Positions 34,510 through 47,300 of a DNA stretch of 64,000 nucleotides are shown piece after piece. This stretch comes from Miscanthus floridulus (Eukaryota; Streptophyta; Magnoliopsida; Poales; Poaceae). Every line of letters begins with the position of its first letter. Within the stretch, counting starts at the first letter, position 1. The position numbers and the translations under genes are program-made. The notes under the pieces were generated by a model. It was not told the origin of the DNA. It worked only from the letters and a program-made list of their open reading frames with translations, and did not search any database. The stretch spans positions 56,230,852 through 56,294,851 of the forward strand of contig NC_089584.1 in the NCBI RefSeq assembly GCF_019320115.1, read 5' to 3'.

Positions 34510-35078
34510 ATTTCCAAGCATTGTATATATCGTTTCTCGAAATGCAATTAAAAAAGCGCTCTTTAGTTGGTCTTTACTTTTCAAGAAACCCCCCGAGCCC
34601 ACAGTAGGTCTCGGCAGTACAATAAACACAATAAGGGAGACTCGGCTCTGCCTTAGCAGAACCAAGCCTCCCTCGGGGGCTAGATGGGGGACTTCCCCTA
34701 GGTCCCACGCGCCTTTTTTTAGTTGCTTTTCGAAAAAATTCCTACGCCAAGTCTCTAGCAGGCTCTGATGAATCATTTGTAGAGTCTCCTCGGACCAAGG
34801 TCTGTTTCCTAAGCAAGAGGCCAGCTGAGTCGCGAGACGGCCTACGCCCCCAGGTTACGGCACTCCCTCACTACCTCTCGCTCAAGGGACGGCTTGGGCC
34901 CCAAAGGGGTGTTTTGCAAATGAAATCGGATCAGGAGCAACAGAGGGCAAAGGCTCGGAAACATGAGAAAAACAACTAAGAAACACAAATACGTCAGAAA
35001 TAAAAGCCTCGACGGCCACAAATGTTATGATATAAAAATAACCCCTATTCTATCTTTACATAGCCCCCGGGGCCCAGA
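34510..35078. other. Spacer between integrase and the antisense gene
   Basis: About 570 bp without a supported reading frame. It is the likely shared 3' end zone of the sense gag-pol transcript and the antisense transcript, whose coding parts converge here. It includes AT-rich stretches such as CAATTAAAAAAG and ATATAAAAATAA, which could serve 3' end formation on either strand. Confidence 0.5.
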
Positions 35079-38000
35079 TTAAGGCTCAGGGCCCCCAGCA
35101 CCGGCAGAGGGTAGGGGAGGAACCACCTCATCTTCAAAGAGCGTCGCCAGCGCCGTGCCAGGGCCTTCCGCCGCCTCCAGCAGCTTCGCGACCGCCGCGT
35201 GGGCCTCCTCGTCATCATCAGGCAGAACGTAGCCATCACTGATGGCCGGGAGGTCGACGCCAAGGTAGTGAGAGGAGATGACGGCCATCGCCCGCTTGAC
35301 ACCCGTGTGCAGCGCCCCTCGGAGCCGCTCGCGCATCTGGCTGCTCAGCGCAATCAAGCGGCTCCCTAGGGAGCTGCCCGACTGAACCCCCTCGACTTCC
35401 AGGGCCTCGCAGGTGGAAAGGGTAGCACACTTTAGCGCCTCGTGCTCCCCGATCTCGGTCTCGAGCACCGTCTGCACTGCGCTGGAAGCCTCGGTGGCCC
35501 GAACGACCTCCGCCTCTGACTCTGCACCACGGAAAATGAAATAAGGTCGAGCCAGAGAAAAAACAACCTAAGTTAGGGATGGGAGCCCACGGAGCTCACC
35601 CTTGGCCTTCAGCTCCCAGCGTCGGGTCTCGGCCTGGCAGGCCTCGGCTTTCGCCTTCAACCGCTGGGCCTCGACTCGAGAGGCCTCGGCCACCCTAGAG
35701 GCTTCACTCCCTAGCTCTGTGTCATACGAGGAAGTTAGGAAGCGAACATAAGGGGAAGAAAACAAAACAAGGGGACTCAAACTCACCCTCGACCGTCCCC
35801 CTCAAAACCACAGGCTCGAATCGCGAGGCCTCAGCCGCAGCAAGGGCCTCGTTCAGAGTGCCTTTGGTCAGTCGGTGCACACTCTCCTCTGCCCCTAGCT
35901 GCCCAGCGAGGGCCTTGCCCGAGGTCGTCGCTTCTTCAGCCCGGGACCTGAAGGCATCCCGGTCGCTGACGGCGTGGGTAAGCTCCTCCTCCATCTCCTT
36001 GATCTGTGCCGCCAAGGGGGCGAGCTGCGTCTGGGCCGTGGCTGCCTCGACCTTCGTGTCGGCACAGCGAAGGCGGAGGTCCTCCACCTCCGCGCTTCGG
36101 GCCGATAGAAGCTCATTAGCATTGGCAAGAAGGCCCCTCTGCCTCTAAAGCTGGTCCTAGATTCCCCTCTCCCGCTGGAGGAAGACCGACTTCCCGAGGG
36201 ACCGGGTCTCGAGCTCCTGAGGAGGCAGAGTAGAGGTCGTTGATTGCGACAAAACCAAGGAAAGAACAACGTCGCGCGAGAAAGGAAAACACGAACCTGA
36301 GCGACTCTAGGCAGGTCATCGGCCACCATGGACAGTGCCGTCCATAGCGACCGTTCCGCTAGCTCATGGTACTACTCGAAGGTACTCCAGCGCCCGCCCT
36401 CGGCCGCGTCCTCGAGGGCGAACAAAGGCTCCCCCTCAGGGTCGTCCCGGCTCCGCCACAGTACCCGCGGGTGATCCCACCCGCGGGGCTCGGGTCGCAC
36501 CCGCACAAGGGCTGAGTTTCCCTCATCTAAGAGCGGCGCCGGTTGCTCCATGGCGTCGGTCTCCTCAGCGCCAACCACCTCTCGTGCCCGGGAAGTATCA
36601 TCGGAGGAGATCGGATAGACCTCCGTCTCCCGGGCACTCTCCCGCAACAACGGCGGGCCCTGAGCCAAGGGCATGGCCGAGGCCTCCGCCGCCAACATCT
36701 CCACCTCCTGCACAGACGGCCTCGCTGCCATGACGCCGGCCGTGGTGACCTCGGGGGCTCCGGCCTCTACAGTCACGACCTCGGCGGTCTCGGGGGCTCC
36801 GGCCTCCGTCATTATGGCCTCGGCAGACGTAGAAGCGCCGGTCACGGACACTGCGGTCTCGGCAGTCATGGGCGCCGGGGCCCCCATCGCCTCAGCCCCA
36901 GAGGCCCCGGGAGCCTCGGCAACAAAGGGCATGACAACCCCATCCGACCGTGTAGGGGCCACCTCGGCAACCCTTCCTTGGGCAGCCGGTTCCTATGGGT
37001 CCACCCTCGCCGACGCCGCACCGCGCTGGATGGCGGCTTGTGCCTCCACCACCCAGTGGGCAGAGGAGCCAGGGCTCGCCTTAAGCGCTTTAAGGGGCGC
37101 CAAGGGGAGGTCGTCCGCAGGCCGCTTCCGACTAAAGAAAATCAACCTACAGGGTTAGCACAAGACCAAAAAAGCGAATGGAAGACACCATAACCCCACC
37201 AAAAACACACTTACTTCGAACGGGGCAGCCCCAGCTTCGCCACAGCAAACCTCCTCCGCAACGGTGGAGGCGGCGGCAGGGGCGTCGCATCCGTATCCAC
37301 CGGCGCCGGTCAGTCCTCGGTAGACCCCGGCGCCCCTTCGACCCTCTGTGGGGCCGGTGGCGTCGCCTCCACCGCTGCCGGCTCCGCCGCGACTGCCGAG
37401 CTTACCGGGCTGACGGCGCGTTTGCCTAACGCCCGTGCCTCGGGCGTGTCGGCCATGGCCCCGGAGGGGGCCACCGCCGGCCCTAGGTCCGCTTCCTCTC
37501 CCCTTCCCGGGGGTGCTGGGCTGCTTACCGATGCCCCAGGCGCCACCTCCTTGACGTCCGGAAGGTGGTCTAGGGGGCCTCGCCCCACCACGCCCTTGTC
37601 ATTCCCGTCCGAGGCCTCCGTCGACAACGACGTCGACGGGGACTCCTCCAACAGGAGACCTTCCTTCCGCTGCTGACGGCGGTGCTTATCCAATGCCTCG
37701 CGCGCAAGGATGTGCTTCGTGCGCTTCGTTGCCTTAGCATCCTTCCGCTTCTTCTGTGCATCGGCGTGAGCGTGGTTAATCGCCCGCTGCCCCGCGTCCT
37801 CGGGAACGGGTGGTGGGGAGGAGCGCACGTCCCTCATCCCCTGAACAAACCACAAACGTGCATAAGGAAACAAGGGATAAAGAGAGATTGAGGAGGCTCA
37901 GAGGCTGCAGCGGCACTCGACTTACCAGCGAAAGAAACCCTCGTGACGGTCGCATCACGAAGGGGGTCAGGTTGCCGCCCCTCAACTTCACATCTACCGT

Positions 38001-38843
38001 CTCCCCCACCCGACGGTGAATCTCCTTGTCGGAGAGGGTGGAGGAAGACATCCGGGTGCCTTCGACGGGCTCACCCGGCCTCATCTCAAACAGCCGCCGC
38101 CGTCGAGCCATCAGCGGCAGCACCCTCTGGCGGTGGAAGGTGGCCACGACCACAGCGACGGTGAGGCCATGGTTCCGCAGCCTCGCCAGCCCCTCCAGGA
38201 GCGGCTCCAACTTGGGCTGGTCGACCTTCGGGACGCCCCATTTCCATTTCTCCGGGCAACTCCCCACAATCCGCCCAGTATAAGGGGGAAGTCCCCCGTC
38301 GTCGTTGCGGAGGTAGAACCAACTCGTGTACCACCGGCGGTTAGAGGACGCGAGTTGGGCCGGGATGTAGAGGTGCAGGCGGTCCTGACGCACTTGGAGA
38401 GTGCAGCCTCTGGCCCTCGACGCCTTCCTCTTGCCCAACATGCCCGTCGGCTTGGTAGTATGCCCCGCCCGGAACAGGTGGAGCCACAAATCCCAATGGG
38501 GAGCGATCCCCAAATACCCCTCGCAGATGGCAACAAAGATAGCCGCCTGAGCGATGGAGTTGGGATTAAAATTGTGGAGCTCCACTCCATAGTAATGCGG
38601 GAGTGCCCGCATGAACCGGTCCGCCAGAACGCCGAGGCCATGCTCATGGAAGGAGATGAAGCTCACGACGTAGCCGTCGCGGGGCCTCGGCTCTAGCTCA
38701 CCATACGGTGCAATCCACTCTGGCCTACTAGGGTCTATCATCGGGCGGAGGAGTCCACCGTTGACAAGCGACTGGAGCATCTCCTCAGTGACATCCGATG
38801 GATCCCAGGGGTCCGCCTTGACAACGACGACATTGCCGGCCAT
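35079..38843 (-). pseudogene. Antisense six-exon gene of the Tat element (gypsy-type transposon domain)
   Basis: On the minus strand I read six exons: 38843-37926, 37840-37215, 37131-36297, 36216-35787, 35716-35600 and 35521-35079. All five introns are 70-85 bp with GT..AG ends, and exon lengths (918, 626, 835, 430, 117, 443) sum to 3,369, a multiple of three, with phases agreeing at each junction. That gives 1,122 residues if in-frame stops are ignored. Exon 1 has the conserved globular domain found in many grass proteins labelled putative gypsy-type transposon (MALPHYYGVEL-type region, HNFNPNSIAQAAIFVAICEG, HWDLWLHLF, WYTSWFYLRND). Exons 2-3 are Pro/Ala-rich, and exons 4-6 are Ala/Glu-rich coiled coil (EDLRLRCADTKVEAATAQTQ). 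Stops are one TGA (37310) and four TAG (about 36999, 36372, 36160 and 36148). Its function is unknown. Antisense genes at this place are known in Tat elements. Confidence 0.82.
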
Positions 38844-39024
38844 GAATGCGATGGAGGAATTAGGCGCGGCGGTGAGTTTTTCTCCCTCCCTCCATGCTCT
38901 CGCTTTTTTCTCGCTTTCTCCCTAGACTCGCTCTTCTCTCCTCTTCTTCCCAGCACTCGCTGCTCTGGCGACGGCTCAACGGAGGAGGCAGGCAAGGTAA
39001 GATAAGGAGGGGCGAGACTCTTCG

Positions 39025-39034
39025 AGTATTTATG
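39025..39034 (-). promoter_or_regulatory. Possible TATA box of the antisense gene
   Basis: On the minus strand the bases read GCATAAATAC, about 185 bases before the ATG at 38843. Distance and sequence suit a plant promoter, leaving a leader of about 150 bases. The assignment rests on motif and position only. Confidence 0.5.
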
Positions 39035-39307
39035 CAGGGAGGAGGTGAAACGAATGGGCAATGAAATCAGGGAGGTTTTCCCCGTCCGGCGCGGTTAACC
39101 ACGAGCCGATTTCGGCGGCCCACGCGCCCACGTCTCCCGCATTAAATGCGTGAACAGTTACGTCCCGTCCATCACGTCGCACTCACCCACTACGGCAGCA
39201 GGCGTCATTTCGCCTCCCCATGAAACTGCCTCAAAAGGCGCGCCACCCGCGGCCGAGCCGATAGGGAGGACATTTCCCGTGGCCTGTTCCTTTCATAGGA
39301 AGGAATC

Positions 39308-40545
39308 GGGCTCTGAGCCCGTTACGATCCAGGGGTTCGAAGGCTGGACCCCAAAGGGTTTTGACAGCCGCCCCAGGATAACAGAGTCAGGGGCAACTGC
39401 GGGCGAGCCTATACGGGGCCGAGACCCAAGCGAGTGAAATGCCTAGGACACCCAAAGTTGTGTCCGAGACCAGCAGGAAAGTATCCGAATGGGATCCCAC
39501 CGTAGGGAGGCACCGAGCCATCGAGGCCCAACGAACGGCCTCGGCACCCACTAGAGAAATCCTCTGGTACTCTTGGAGTGTGTCTCTAGACCGCTAGCCG
39601 TCCCCTAACGAACGGGGTTCGGACCTCCACTCGGACTACCCGATAACAACTCACCGGAAGTGCCACCGCTCGTGCCCATTGAGGGTAGCGAGGCACGTTC
39701 CACCCCTCCTTTCGAGCAAAAAGGAAGCGCGAGGGTCGCATAAAAAGTCAGGGGAACCCCTGACGGCCTTCTCGCCCTATGCAGAGGCTAAGGGGCTCCT
39801 CCTGCAAGTATGCCGAGACCTCACGACCTGGGCTCGCGCCCAAAGGGGCCTCGGCAAACAAACCCTCACGCGCGAGGGGCGTATAAAAAGTCAGGAGAAC
39901 TCCCGACGGCCCTCTCACGCAGAGGCTAGGGGCTCTTCCTGCAACCTTGCCGAGACTAGAATGGGCTCGGCAAACTAACCCTTCGTCCAAACGAAAAGGA
40001 CACATGAAGACCAGATGAAAGGGCCAGAACACCCAAGACAAAGACAAACGGTCCAAAACCACGCTAGAGGTTTCGCTACAAACACGATAAAAGGGCACCG
40101 AGCCCGTTACAGTCCAGGGGTTTGAAGGCTGGGCCTCCAAAAGGTTTCGACAGCCGCCCCAGGGCAACAGAGTCAGGGACGATATTGGGGCAAGCCTACG
40201 AATGGCCCAGACCCGAGCGAACGGTCGCTCAGGGTGTCCTAAGTCGTGTTTGAGATCGGCGGGGAAGTATCCGAATGGGATCCCACCGTAGGGAGGCACC
40301 GAGCCACCGAGGCCCGCGAATGGCCTCGGCACCCACTAGAGAAACCCCCTGGTACTCTTGGAGTGCGTCCCTAGACCACTAGCCGTCCCCCAGCGAACGG
40401 GGCTCGGGCCTCCACTCGGACTACCCGCTAACAGCTCACCGAAAGTGTCCATGCTCATGCCCATCGAGGGTAGCATGGCACGTTTCACCCCTCCTTCCAA
40501 GCGAAAGGAAGCGTGAGGATCATACCCAAAGTTAGGGGGCCCCTG
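39308..40545. repeat. Two direct repeats of about 450 bp, period 785 bp
   Basis: The blocks at 39308-39760 and 40093-40545 share GTTAC(G/A)RTCCAGGGGTT (39321 and 40106), GTATCCGAATGGGATCCCACCG (39481 and 40267) and the CTAGCCGTCCCC block (near 39595 and 40380). Between and after them, a 130-150-bp sub-block (CCTGACGGCC..CAGAGGCTA..GGGGCTC) recurs near 39750, 39890 and 40540. It lies between the antisense promoter and the 3' LTR. No protein is supported. Confidence 0.85.
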
Positions 40546-40865
40546 GCGAACCTCTTGCTCTGCACAGAGGCTAGAGGCCTTTTTTCCCTGTAGCCTCGCC
40601 GACACCCCCGCAACCCGAACTTGCGCTTGGGGGCTTGGCAAATGCATTAAGAACTACTCGTTCAGACACAGAAATGAAGAAAGCCCCTGGAGGAGTAACT
40701 CCACTCCCCCAGGGGCTCGGGGGCTACACCCGGCGGGTGCGCTCGCGCGCACCCACCAGAACCTCAAAAAACAAACCCCAATTCCTACGGGGCAGGTATG
40801 AACCAAGCCTTGGCAAACCCTTCGGGGGAGTACAAGCCTCGGCAAACCCTCAGGGGGAGTGTGTG

Positions 40866-40891
40866 CACTCCCCCCGAGGCTCGAGGGCTAC
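40866..40891 (+). promoter_or_regulatory. Polypurine tract region before the 3' LTR
   Basis: CCGAGGCTCGAGGGCTAC directly precedes the LTR start at 40892. It is only moderately purine-rich (GAGG..CGAGGG), but the position is the one required for plus-strand priming. Confidence 0.55.
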
Positions 40892-42251
40892 TGTCGGGTA
40901 CCTTAGAATGGGGTACCCCAAGCAAAATGTCAAATGGGTTGCCCAAGTCCCATCTAAAAAATAATTGTGATGATAAAAGCAAAAGGATAAGTCGTGGGCC
41001 CCTCCCTGTCGCGACCAGGCCCACTGGGTCCTCCTCCTCCTTGCCTCGAGCCCCGAGAAGGAGGTCTCGACGGCCTGGTGAGGCTCCCCAGGGAGGCCTC
41101 GGCAGGAAACGCCGTCTCCGCCTCGCCCGAGGCTCTCCACAGAAGGCCTCAGCAGGAGGCGCGTTCTCCGTACCGCGCGAGGCCTCTCGCGTGGAGCCTC
41201 GGCAAGGAGCCTGATCTCTGTCTCGCGCGAGGCCCCATTCTCCATGTCGCTCGAGGCTGGCTCGCCCGCGGTCCGTCGCCCCCCACCTCGACCGACCCTC
41301 CCGACAGCCGGTCACGTCCCATTAATGCTTTCAACCACTCCCGTGATCTTAGCCGGACAGCGGCTCAATGTCACAGAAAGACCGACGTGACCCAAAGTCG
41401 CATCAGCACCATACCGGCCAGGACAGGGCATGGCGGGGATTACCGGCCACTGTGTCCAAACACTGTGACCACGATCAGCCACCGTCAGCGCCTAGGACAG
41501 GATGTGGCGGGGGTTACTGGCCATTGTGTCCTACCACTATGTCCATGATCAGCCGCCCGCTCAAGGCCTCGGCGCTGTACACCAAGGCCTCGGCACTGTA
41601 CATCAGGGCCTCAGCAATGTTGGGGTCCGCGCCTGCCGAGACCCCCCCACCGCAGTACCAGCCTCGGCCCCGACCAAGTTTTGGCCTCGTGCATAGTCCA
41701 TCCACAGCGGCTTATGGTCGCCACCACATCCACTCCGAGGCATTCCCGGTGCTTCCACGACGCACAGGACCTGATGGGACAACCACGCCGCCCCAGTACT
41801 CCAAGGATGGGCCGCTCCGACGACCACGCCGCCACAGGAACAGGCCATAGTGTTTGGACATGCCGTCCCTGTCGGCACAACGCCGCATAGTAATACATGT
41901 ACTGCCCTTGTCCCCCCTTCAACTATAAAAGGAGAGGACTTGGGTCACTTAGGGGGGACGCCCGGAGAACAAACACGCACACCTTCTAGCTGCTTGAGAG
42001 CAACGTCTCAGACGGCTCCACGACACCCTGCCGAGACCTGGGACAAGTTCCCTCTCTCCCTTAGCTTGTAACCCCCTACTACGAGCACTTTGGTGCAAGG
42101 AATACAAGTTCTATCCCTTAGACTGGACGTAGGGCGCCGATTGCCTGAACCAGTATAAACCTTGTGTCTCTTTGCATCACCATCCAGAATCGGGAGCACG
42201 CAGAACAAATTCACTAGTCGGTTGAGGACCCCCTGGTTCGAAACACCGACA
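40892..42251 (+). repeat. 3' LTR of the 16.3-kb element (one U3 unit)
   Basis: 1,360 bp, TGTCGGGTACC to ACCGACA, followed by ACAAC. It carries one copy of the 400-bp U3 unit (landmark at 41403) and a TATA box at about 41924-41933. Apart from the missing two units it is collinear with the 5' LTR. Confidence 0.92.
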
Positions 42252-44306
42252 ACAACTACACCAATGTGTTATTTTCACATGAGCTCTTCCTCGGTTATCT
42301 TTCTAGATCCTATCAAAAGATTCCTATACCAGACCAGATGTAGTAGGACTTCCTTTTTAAGTCATCTAGAGGATAACCTTTGAAGAACAAGTTACCAACA
42401 TAAACATTGGTAGACTGCAAGAGGTGGTAGACAAGTGACTCTGCTTGACTATCCCTGTAATGACATCGGTCATCCAGTGAGCAACTTATGTCACCCCCAT
42501 TGGATTAGGTAGGTACACAACACTTAAAGTTGGACAAGTTATTAGTCGGATGATATATGGACTGAGACATTATGTCCTATAATAGGTCACCTACTGCTCA
42601 TGAGCTTTCTATCCAAGCCTTGATCTTGATGTGCAAGGTGATCCTACAGTCAAATAACTGACCTTCTTCGGTGACCCCTTTTCTACCAACTTCCATGGTG
42701 AGTGTCTGTTTGCACATAACTACAATTGTTGCCACCAACAAGGAAGTTTTGGAGCTTTTTAAGTGTTGAGGGACAACTGATTAATTACCAATAGGAAAGT
42801 TAAGCTACAGCTAGGTGATAACTCTTTGGTAACTATGAAGGCTATGTCTCATAGAACAATGTTAAGCAAAAAAACAACAAAGCTGGTCAGCAATGCAAGT
42901 ACCACTTTCTTCTCCAAACCCTATGTCATCAAGTCAATTCCATCTTGGACAATCACACATATAGTGCAGGATGCTATATCAGCTAAGTAAAGAGCTAGAG
43001 AAAGCACGTCCCTAGTTTTGGTCAGCATCATTATGTATATGGTGCTATCAAAGGATTTGTTTAGGACTCTATTGGAGGAAGTCCAAAAGGGTAGTTGGAA
43101 ACGGTCCCTTCTGTTTGCCAGACTACCCCTCCATGTGGAGTATGCTTTGTGCCCCGCAAAAATAGCCTACTAGTCCAATGCTTGTGCATCGTCGAGCTGG
43201 TGTCTAAATCAACAGTCGAAGTTGTTCCCTGGGAAGCATGTGAGGAAAACCCTAGCCTCCATCCTTAGTGAGAAAGCTATCGATGTCATAAAAAGAGTTA
43301 AAGAGTGTAGAATACACTCCACAACGTGTGAAGCAAAGGAAAAGAAGAATGGGAAATCTGTCTAGATTTCATGGCACTAAATCGGTTATCCTTAAGCCAG
43401 TGATTAGAGGCTCAAACATAGTTGGATTGTCACAAAACTTGACAAGCTCATTCCTTGATTAGGATACTTCGATGTCTTAAGTTGGTTTGAGTATTGGTTG
43501 AGTAAAGCATCAGATTTGAGAGATGTTTTGTCAGTTTGGGTCACTAAAATTTCAGAACCAACCAGTTTTGGTAGATGATTTGTTTGGATAGTAAAACGGT
43601 GTCCAGTTGAGCTAAATTTTGGACAGTAGTTAGAGAACTCTTGGATCTAAATGCCTACCCAAACTTGTGCACAATGGAGCAGTAGTTTGTGAGATATGGC
43701 CTGAAAACCAAGGTGCACAGAATCTGTGATTTCTCTGTTGATAGCTATCATCCCTCATATTAGAAGGTTGTGTTTGTAAATGATGTCAAGATTTGCAAGA
43801 TGGTCAATGTTTTGTCGTTAGATAATCCTTTAGATGCCCTAAATGAGACTCCTTGCACCCCTTTGCGGCTCACTTTTACCCTCTCATCTCAACAATGTTG
43901 AGAAGTCAAGATGTTCTACAAGTCAAAATTGTGCCATTGCGAGTCAAAAACAATTTGAAAAGTGTCAAACACCAGATTTTAGATTATGATTTGTAGTTGT
44001 TGATTGACATTAGAAAGGAAGCTTCAATGTTGAAAGTAGATCAACAAGTAAGCTTTGTTGGATTGTTGTGCTCAAGCTACTTTTGTAGAGGACTGCTTTT
44101 CGAATTTTGAGAATGAATCTTCAACCACTGTGGTCCTTCGAGCATCACTATTCTCCTATTTAGTAGCAATATTTAACTGTGGTCCTTCGAGCATCAGATT
44201 CAACCCAGATAACTATTGCCGCTTGAATATGAGGATCCCCTTAAATAATGATTGTCGAAAACACTGAGCCGATAGAGTCAACTATCACATTCACCGCTCA
44301 CTCAGA
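42252..44306. repeat. Segment P, right part (interrupted copy)
   Basis: It continues the match to P' (57846-59895) after the 16.3-kb insertion and ends at CCGCTCACTCA, after which P' goes on with ATAGACTTAG and this copy with GATGAAACATCC (the LTR of E, starting at 44307). Hand counts give 3 and 6 differences from P' in two stretches of about 300 bases. The homologue of the 110-codon frame of P' begins at 43033 but is stopped by TAG (CAG in P'). Bases such as TTTGTGAGATATGGCCTG resemble the generic wording of chromovirus LTRs, so P may itself be retroelement sequence. Confidence 0.8.
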
Positions 44307-47300
44307 TGAAACATCCTTAATTTTCCACGAAGGGAAAATCCATAGAATGAATTATAATATGATGAAACCAATAGTTGATTCCATCATATTATCGTATATC
44401 AGTCGATATCACTGTCATACATCGTAAGATTACAAGAATACAAGATATTACATCAATGGGGAAACACACCTATTACATAGTTAATCTAGCGGGAGACTAT
44501 CGAGTGAAGGCTCCTCCTTCACGGGTCATCATCAGAGTTGGCATAGTGCAGTGTAGATTCCATCTCCGAACCAAACTTGAGCGTAGGCAAAAGACCTCCT
44601 AATCCTTCTAAAGTCAGCATCTCTGAGAAGTAGGAAATCTGCACACCGCCAGATGTGTGCAGGCCATGGTCACCACCGATGAGCTTTAGTGGAAAAAGAT
44701 AAACAAGGGATCTGGCGATCCTAATATTTGGCTGTGGTTTGCATTCTTAGCCCATGAGAAGTAAATAACAATTGTATTATAATAATAATATCCAATTTTT
44801 AACACATTCACCACCACACCATCCATATCCATCCACCAACCATCCATCCCAAAACATCTCCACACCACCACACCTTATCTCATCTCACACACTCAGGTCG
44901 ACAGGCCAACTCCCTCTCGGCCTTGTCTCAACGGCCCGCAGCCCCAAGGCTCACGACCAGAAAATACCTCATCCCTGGAGGGAGAAAAGAAGGACTCATC
45001 TCCTATCTAGTTTAAGAAAAACCCAGGAAAGGTCCATAGCCGACAAGTCAGCATATGTATCGATCGATCAACCAAACACTCTATAGAGGTTTTACATACC
45101 CACAAGATAGCCATTCTCGACGGTGCCCCATCTAGGCAGATTCTGGCCGCTTGCTAGCCTAGAACGATGCCACCCTACCTCTCAGCCCTGGTACATCCCA
45201 AGTCTAGTCTGGGATGGCTGATACTGTGAGTCTTAGACAGAACCGGGGCCCTCCGGATGTCAAGAGCCATGTCCACAAGGCCTCCTAAAGTCTCGGAAGG
45301 GTGTGGGGGCAACCGCGCACCCCATACCTCCTTGCACACGTTCGCCTAGCAGTAGTGGCATTGTTCTACCAAGTAGTCCAACTGTCCCACACCATATAGG
45401 GGGAGTGGGATGTAAGGGATTCCCGATGAGTCTGAGTACTAGTAAGTCCTTAGGGATTGACCAAGCCAGAATATCTCCATTAGGGTTTCCATTTTATGTG
45501 CCACCACAGCACCTCTACCCCGGGCTCCACCTCTCCGAGGTTCACACCCAAGGACACCTCCAATTACCATTTACCCACCACAGGTATTCCACATCCAAGT
45601 GCCTAGGTAGCACCACATGGCAAGACTCGCCCTAGGCTCGTCATTATTCTAGCTTGGTCGACATAACCCTCACTCTCCACGCACCCAAGACACACGCAGC
45701 ACGCTCGCACACCACCAAGTCCGGCATCGATAACCAAACCATTCCTAGGGGGTTCACCACCAGCATCACATCCCCGATATAATGCGAAGTGGAGTTAATA
45801 ATAAATATAGTGGTGTAATATGCAAGCAAGCAGGCAAGTAAGCATATATAAGTGAGCGAATGCGCAAAGTAGGGTGACGTGGTAGAGTGGGTTGCATTAG
45901 GGTAATAATGGCTCAGGTAGTAGCATGCATCAAAGTACTAGCAAAGGAACAATTATAAAGTGCTAGCAGTTCTAGATATTATGCAATGTCTAATAGGATT
46001 CTCTAAAAGATGGTGCTGCCATGACACCTATGACGTAGAGGTAGTAGTGGTACAGTTCTCCATTCGTTGGTGTTCTATTAGCGGGATCACCTCCTGCGTT
46101 GACTCCATTCCATAGTCCTTGTCGTCATTCACGTTCTCTTGGTCCGGTCATCAGCTACTCCGTGAAGCGACACGCAAGGCAAGAGCGCACTCAATCACTC
46201 AAAAAGACAACAAGACACAGGAAAATCCAATAACACCAGCGAGGCAACAAGAGATACACGGCTTAGCCCTCTCGGTAGTTGTCCAATTTCCTTAGGCCAA
46301 AGAATCACAAGTGGTGGTTTGCTAAGCACAAGCTTAGTCATGGCCAAGCCAGTATGGCTTTACGATAAACGGTTTAAGCCGGAGCTTATCCAGAGCAAAC
46401 ACCATGGCTCGCGATCTTTCGATCCGATGTCATTGAATTAACGGGGATTGGAAGTCGGGCCCCAAGAAAGAAGAACGTCGGGGTTCAGCTCCTATAGCCT
46501 TAACCCGCAAGTCACAATTGGACACGAGTAGCAAACAAGAACGATAACACTTCTATGACTTGGCTCCAATGTACTTCGGCTCGCCCGCTATGTTAGAAAG
46601 CGGTAGCGCAAAGAGATTGGACAGCAATGGGTTCTCTCGATCCTCACGACATAATAACGTTGGGAGCCGAGAAGAGAGTTGCTCAGCACAACAAAAGTGG
46701 GGTTAGCTATGCACATCCATGTCATGTTCTCAAACACATCTTTGGGAAAGATGGTTTTAGACGGTCGACCGGGTCAACACAGACGGGTCCGAGGTACGAC
46801 ATATACCATAGCTTCGCTAACAAATGGGAATAGTCTGGTCTTTGATCCCATCGTTACGGGCAAGACAGGATCGAACAGAGCGGGCTATTGGGGCAACAAG
46901 AACAAGAACAACCAAGAAACAAGGTCTACTTCTTCCAACACTCGCGCCACGACAAAAGACGGGGCATTGGGAGGAAGCGGCAAACACCAAGTGCGCAGAC
47001 CACTCGTAGGGTACCCAACCTGGGTGCACTGGCACTAAGTCATCTCTCAGATTCATAGCGGTGCGGTTGTCACCGCGGGAATCAAGGAGATGCGATGGTC
47101 ATACACGGTACAAGCATACGGGGGTTTTGAGCACGAAGAGGCAAGTAAAAGCAAAAGAGTGGCATAGCTCCGTGGTCATGGCGAGGCGAACTCACGGCCA
47201 CAAGCTACACCAATGAGTTGGCATCCATCGTTCCATGACTGTTATCTCCCAGGTCATCTCCCATAGGCTAGGTCGTGAAAGGCTCGATGTGAGCGGGTGA

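Larger units (their letters stand above)
25930..42251 (+). mobile_element. 16.3-kb Tat-lineage Ty3/gypsy element
   Basis: LTRs at 25930-28088 and 40892-42251 begin TGTCGGGTACC and end ACCGACA. The 5-bp target duplication ACAAC flanks them (25925-25929 and 42252-42256), and the uninterrupted site is preserved at 57846-57850. The order is LTR, primer site, gag, protease, RT, gypsy RNase H, archaeal-type RNase H, integrase, antisense multi-exon gene, tandem-repeat region, polypurine tract, LTR. The second RNase H and the antisense gene before the 3' LTR are hallmarks of the Tat lineage (RIRE2, Grande and Retand relatives). I do not assign a family. Gag-pol has twelve in-frame stops and one frameshift, so this copy is not autonomous. 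Confidence 0.95.
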
